A stretch of 64,000 bases of DNA from an uncultured Dehalococcoidia bacterium (GTDB taxonomy: Bacteria; Chloroflexota; Dehalococcoidia; Lucifugimonadales; CAJWER01), in NCBI GenBank assembly GCA_958296115.1, contig OY282442.1, positions 530,001 to 594,000 of the forward strand. The letters are read 5' to 3'. Numbering within the stretch: the first letter of the stretch is position 1; each line of letters opens with the position of its first letter. The notes beneath the pieces were generated by a model. The model searched no databases. It had not been told where the DNA came from and saw nothing but the letters and a program-made list of their open reading frames with translations. This document shows positions 60,458 through 64,000 of the stretch, one piece after another. The position numbers and the translations under genes are program-made.

Positions 60458-61555
60458 TCAAATCACTCGGTAGCGCCGCAATACCTTCTCGTTGGGCTCG
60501 ATGCCCAACCCCGGCTTGTCCGGAGGGCGCACGCAGCCGTCTTCGACCTGGAGGTTGTCCATCAGCATCTCGGCGCGAAGGGGGTCGGTCGAGGTACTGT
60601 AGTACTCCAGTATCAGCCCGTTGGGCACGGCGGTCATCAGGTGAACGTGTACGTCCTGCGTGCCGTGCGCGGCGAGCGGCAGGTCGTGCGCCTGCGCCAG
60701 GGCCGCGACCTTCATGAACTCGGTGACGCCGCCCATTATCAGGGCGTCCGGCTGGATGATGGCGGCGCTTCGGCTCTCTATCAGGTCGCGGAACCCGTAC
60801 CGCGTGTACTCGTTCTCGCCCGTGGCGATGGGGATCGAGGTTGCCTGGCTGATCAGCTTGTGCCCCTTGTAGTCGTCGGGATTGACCGGCTCCTCGAACC
60901 AGAAGACGTCGTAGGGTTCCATCTTCCGCGCTATCTCGATGGCCTCGTAGTACCTGTAAGCGCAGTTCGCGTCCACCATGAGCTTGGCGTCTGGCCCAAT
61001 CGTCTCGCGCACGACCCTGACCCTTTCGACGTCGTCCTTGATTGGCGCTCCGCCTATCTTCATCTTCACGGCGGACGCCCCTGTCGCCAAGGCTGTCTCC
61101 ATCTCCTTGGCCAGATCGTCTAGCCCCTTGCCCTCCTCGTAGTAGCCGCCGGCGATATAGACGGGGATGCGGTCGGCGTATCCGCCCAGCAGCTTGTATA
61201 CCGGCTGGCCCGCCGCCTTGCCCTTCAGGTCCCAGAGGGCGATGTCAATGCCGCTGATGACGCGGGTGGTGATTCCCCTGCGCCCGACCAGCTTGGGCTG
61301 CCACATATCGTCCCAGACGCGCTCGGTGTCGAAGGGGTCCTGGCCTACGACGTACTGCTTGAGGTGCCCCAGTATCTCGCGCCCGATGCCGACGGCGCTA
61401 TCCACCCCGGCCGCCAGCCCAAGCCCGCTCACCCCCTCGTCTGTATCGACGTGGACCACCTCCAGTCCCGCCGTCGGATAGACGTACCGCCCGTTGCGAA
61501 TCGGCTTGCGCCTCGGCCATCGGTAGGACTCCAGCCTCACGTCGGTAACTTTCAC
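60458..61555 (-). CDS. Mandelate racemase/muconate lactonizing enzyme family protein
   Basis: A 365-residue enolase-superfamily enzyme. The base pair K-x-K is intact in AVKMKIGGAPI; metal ligands are in LMVDANCAY, FWFEEPVNP and IATGENEYTRYG; the second base region is LAAHGTQDVHVH. It therefore keeps the full mandelate racemase-type site, unlike the copy at 29448. A sugar-acid dehydratase role is plausible. It lies downstream of a hydantoinase gene on the same strand with a repeat element in between. Confidence 0.9.
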   Translation of the reverse strand: MKVTDVRLESYRWPRRKPIRNGRYVYPTAGLEVVHVDTDEGVSGLGLAAGVDSAVGIGREILGHLKQYVVGQDPFDTERVWDDMWQPKLVGRRGITTRVISGIDIALWDLKGKAAGQPVYKLLGGYADRIPVYIAGGYYEEGKGLDDLAKEMETALATGASAVKMKIGGAPIKDDVERVRVVRETIGPDAKLMVDANCAYRYYEAIEIARKMEPYDVFWFEEPVNPDDYKGHKLISQATSIPIATGENEYTRYGFRDLIESRSAAIIQPDALIMGGVTEFMKVAALAQAHDLPLAAHGTQDVHVHLMTAVPNGLILEYYSTSTDPLRAEMLMDNLQVEDGCVRPPDKPGLGIEPNEKVLRRYRVI

Positions 61556-61601
61556 GGCCTATCTCCTGTGCGGACTAAGATCTAACCCCAAGGCACGGAT
61601 T

Positions 61602-61710
61602 CTAGCGCCCCATCCATTTAGATATGAAGGGTAGGCAGTCCCGCCTTATCCCTCTCCCGTCAAGGGTGAGGGTGATTCAGGACGCCAATACTACATTGAA
61701 CCAGTACTAG
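61602..61710. repeat. MITE-like dispersed repeat, copy 2
   Basis: A 109-bp relative of 1840-1966 in the same orientation, with right terminus AGTACTAG (61703-61710) and a shortened palindrome. CTAGCGCC occurs at both borders (61602-61609 and 61707-61714). A third scrap, GAACCAGTACTAG, lies at 63558-63570. Confidence 0.68.
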
Positions 61711-61713
61711 CGC

Positions 61714-63468
61714 CTATTCGCAGGGCCTGCCAACTGAAGACAGGGCCGTGTCTTGGCGCAGCAGCTCCGTGGCCTTCACGTCCACGGCCTGGCTCTCTTC
61801 GTCTATGACTACGCCGTACACCTCGCGGGCGTGCTCGGCGGTAACCTTTTCGTCCAAGTAGTCGGCGAGGACGGCTTTGGGGTCGCGTTCTAGCGGGCTG
61901 CCCCATCCGCCTCCGCTGGCGAGCTCGTGGCGAATCAGGTCGCCGCGTTTCATGGGAGCGGTGCCCATGGTGGTGAGGATGGCTTCGCGGTCGGTGTTGG
62001 GGTTTAGGATGTTGCAGGAGGGAGCGCCTGGACTGCCGCCCTGGAGTCCGAAGGGAGGGTATCGGCGCTTGTCGGAGCGCAGCTGGAGCAGGGCTTCGCT
62101 GGCGAGGCAGCGGACGCTCCTGACCTCGGAGAGCGCGCCGCGGTACTTGCCCGCGCCGCCGGAGTCTGGCAGCAGGGCGTACTCCTCGATACGCACCGGC
62201 GTCTCCACCTCGGCTATCTCGACGGGGGTGTTGGATATGTTGGCGGCCGGATGAGCCACGCCGTCGGGGCCGTCGCCGGTGGGCCTTGCGCCGCGCGCGC
62301 CGGCGAAGAGGTCCACGTAGGCGAACGCGCCGGTGTCGGCGTGGCCGCCGATGCTGATGATGGTGTTGCCGCCCTCGCCGTCGGCGGGGACCTTGCCGGG
62401 CACGGCTTGGGCAAGGGCGGCGAGCGCTGTGTCCATTATCCTGAAGCCCGTGATGCCGCGGGCCCCGCAGGCGGCTGGCAGGACGGGGTTGACGACGCTG
62501 GCGAGCGGGGCGCGGACGTCTATGAGCCGGGTGTAGCCTGCGGAGTTGGGGATGCCAGGGTCCATGAGGAGTCGGAGCGAGCCATAGACGGCGGCCTTGG
62601 TGAAGGGGATCGGCGAGTTTATGCCCGCCTTCATCTGGGGCGAGGAGCCGGTGAAGTCTGCGGTTACGCGGTCGCCTTCGATGGACACGGCGACCTGCAG
62701 GACCAACGGGCCATCGGCCACGTTGTCGGCGTCGATGTGCCCTGTGGCTCGGTACACGCCGTCCGGGAGGGCCTCTATCTCCTCGCGGGCGAGATGCTCC
62801 GAGTGGTCTATGAGGGCGTCCATGTGCCGGCGGACGGCGGAGACGCCGTAGCGGTCGGTGAGTCGCATGAGCCCGCGCTCGCCCGTCCGCGCGGCGGCTA
62901 TCTGGGCGCGCAGGTCGCCGAGGACCTTGTCGGGAACGCGGACGTTGGCTCGGAGGAGCTCGAATACGGCCTCGACGGGCTCGCCGCGGTCGTAGAGCCG
63001 GAGGGTCGGGATTCGGAGGCCCTCCTGGTATATCTCGGTCGAGTCCGTCGAGTTCGAGCCTGGCACTATGCCGCCAACGTCGGTGTGGTGCGCGACTACG
63101 CCAGCGAAGCCTTCGGGCTGGCCGTCCACGAATACAGGCTGTATGACGTAGATGTCGGGCAGGTGAATGCCGCCGGAGCCGTAGGGGTCGTTGAGGATGA
63201 AGACGTCGCCCTCTGCCATGGCGCCGCCGTACTTGTGGATGACGGATGCGACGGCATCGGGGAAGGAGCCGAGGTGGCAGACGATGGTGAGTCCCTGGGC
63301 GACGACCTGTCCATTGCGGTCGCAGAAGGCGGTGGAGTAGTCCATGGCGTCCTTGACGACGCCGGAATGGGCAGTTCGCATGACGGTGAGGGCCATCTCG
63401 TCCACGAGGGTATCGAGGCCGTTGCGTATGACCTCGAAGGTGATGGGGTCTATGTCGCGGGGGAGCAC
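61714..63468 (-). CDS. hyuB: Hydantoinase B / 5-oxoprolinase subunit B family protein
   Basis: A 584-residue HyuB-type subunit. Blocks: DPITFEVIRNGLDTLVDEMA, TAHSGVVKDAMDYSTAFCD, GDVFILNDPYGSGGIHLPD, AHHTDVGG, then GGNTIISIGGHAD and LASGGGWGSPLERDP. Acts with a HyuA subunit in ATP-dependent hydrolysis of N-methylhydantoin, 5-oxoproline or ketone/lactam-type rings; no HyuA gene is in the window. Start: GTG at 63468 with GGAGG at proper distance, giving VLPRDIDPITFEV; frame remains open to 63591 but the extra residues do not resemble the family. Confidence 0.9.
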   Translation of the reverse strand: MLPRDIDPITFEVIRNGLDTLVDEMALTVMRTAHSGVVKDAMDYSTAFCDRNGQVVAQGLTIVCHLGSFPDAVASVIHKYGGAMAEGDVFILNDPYGSGGIHLPDIYVIQPVFVDGQPEGFAGVVAHHTDVGGIVPGSNSTDSTEIYQEGLRIPTLRLYDRGEPVEAVFELLRANVRVPDKVLGDLRAQIAAARTGERGLMRLTDRYGVSAVRRHMDALIDHSEHLAREEIEALPDGVYRATGHIDADNVADGPLVLQVAVSIEGDRVTADFTGSSPQMKAGINSPIPFTKAAVYGSLRLLMDPGIPNSAGYTRLIDVRAPLASVVNPVLPAACGARGITGFRIMDTALAALAQAVPGKVPADGEGGNTIISIGGHADTGAFAYVDLFAGARGARPTGDGPDGVAHPAANISNTPVEIAEVETPVRIEEYALLPDSGGAGKYRGALSEVRSVRCLASEALLQLRSDKRRYPPFGLQGGSPGAPSCNILNPNTDREAILTTMGTAPMKRGDLIRHELASGGGWGSPLERDPKAVLADYLDEKVTAEHAREVYGVVIDEESQAVDVKATELLRQDTALSSVGRPCE

Positions 63469-63605
63469 ACGCGGCCTCCGGGTGGGCAGGATAGTGGGGA
63501 TGATAGCGCATATGGGAAAGCGGGGTTGGGGGATACGTTTCGGGATTTCTGTACCTAGAACCAGTACTAGACCCAGAGCGTCAGCGCCCATTACCCTATG
63601 TACCC

Positions 63606-64000
63606 ATGAAGCTCTACACGAAGCGGGGGGACGCGGGAGATACCGCGCTGCTGTTCGGGCAGCGGCTCTCGAAAGCCAGCCTTAGGACCGAGGCATACGG
63701 CAGCCTGGACAGCGCCATATCGGCGATGGGGCTGGCCCGCGCCTTGTGCAAGGATGCCTGCGTCAAGGAGACCCTGCTGCGCCTCCAGCGCGAGCTCTTC
63801 ATCGTCGGCTCGGAGCTCGCGACCCCCCCATCCGACCTCGACAAGCTTCGAGAATACTACGCCCCGGTCTCCGCCGACATGGTGACCGCCCTGGAAGACT
63901 CGATAGACGACCTGAAGGCGAAGGTGAGGCTTCCGGGCGCATTCATCGTGCCAGGCGCGTCAGCTGGCTCCGGGGCAATGGATCTGGCTAGGAGCCTACT
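63606..64000 (+). CDS. PduO-type ATP:cob(I)alamin adenosyltransferase (partial)
   Basis: The first 131 codons of a corrinoid adenosyltransferase, making adenosylcobalamin from cob(I)alamin and ATP. It opens KLYTKRGDAGDTALLFGQRL with the ATP-binding TK-x-GD motif, then SKASLRTEAYGSLDSAISAMG, and continues LLRLQRELFIVGSELATP, then IVPGASAGSGAMDLARSL (normally followed by the R-x-ERR block outside the window). The product is the cofactor of methylmalonyl-CoA mutase at 46847. It is divergent from hyuB and runs off the right edge. Confidence 0.92.
   Translation, partial: MKLYTKRGDAGDTALLFGQRLSKASLRTEAYGSLDSAISAMGLARALCKDACVKETLLRLQRELFIVGSELATPPSDLDKLREYYAPVSADMVTALEDSIDDLKAKVRLPGAFIVPGASAGSGAMDLARSL

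Overview
The window is a 64 kb piece of a GC-rich bacterial chromosome with many TTG and GTG starts. The gene content is two mandelate racemase/enolase-superfamily enzymes, a hydantoinase B, a CocE/S15 hydrolase, Gfo/Idh, DapA-like and MDR enzymes, class I aldolase with class I FBPase, and a cobalamin-dependent mutase. That mix fits a Chloroflexota lineage such as SAR202 or another Dehalococcoidia relative. The assignment is inferred from gene style; no rRNA is present.

Layout. 1-4.7 kb: partial trpB, an MDR dehydrogenase and an M16 peptidase. 4.7-6.9 kb: a decayed methylase-HNH gene and a DUF5131/TcmP pair. 7.0-8.7 kb: a His/Cys-repeat protein and a CDF metal exporter with a His-rich N-terminus. 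8.7-11.3 kb: an unknown repeat-containing membrane protein flanked by scraps of a second M16 gene. 11.4-26.0 kb: cas2, a cas4-cas1 fusion and one giant CRISPR array. By hand count the array has 168 repeats and 167 spacers. 26.1-29.4 kb: a cobalamin riboswitch with terminator and a btuFCD-like ABC transporter. 29.4-48.5 kb: catabolic and housekeeping genes (two collagen-like lipoproteins, a P460-type cytochrome, gltX, a NYN protein, a DUF7662/PIN pair, radC, tRNA-Arg, fbp, aldolase, methylmalonyl-CoA mutase). 48.5-54.6 kb: a BPTD_3080-type restriction enzyme with a frameshifted methyltransferase. 54.7-64 kb: MetE-like protein, pyrD, threonine dehydratase-like enzyme, tRNA-Gly, G1P dehydrogenase-like, MR_MLE, hydantoinase B and a partial PduO-type cobalamin adenosyltransferase.

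Most notable is the CRISPR locus. Only adaptation genes are present, with no effector or interference gene in the window. The array is a two-epoch record. The 94 cas-proximal repeats carry GA at positions 9-10 and the 74 distal repeats carry AG, and both versions keep an 8-bp stem with one G-U wobble. The unit at the switch is the longest in the array and has a duplicated CTATCC. All exact spacer duplications lie in the distal, presumably older, block. Some spacers can be read: one encodes a family B DNA polymerase motif A, and three spacer pairs appear to sample homologous sites of different invaders.

Cobalamin is a second theme: a riboswitch-controlled uptake operon, a B12-dependent mutase subunit and an adenosyltransferase occur in one window. 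Genome plasticity is visible in two families of dispersed non-coding repeats (about 0.65 kb and about 0.12 kb) and several gene remnants.
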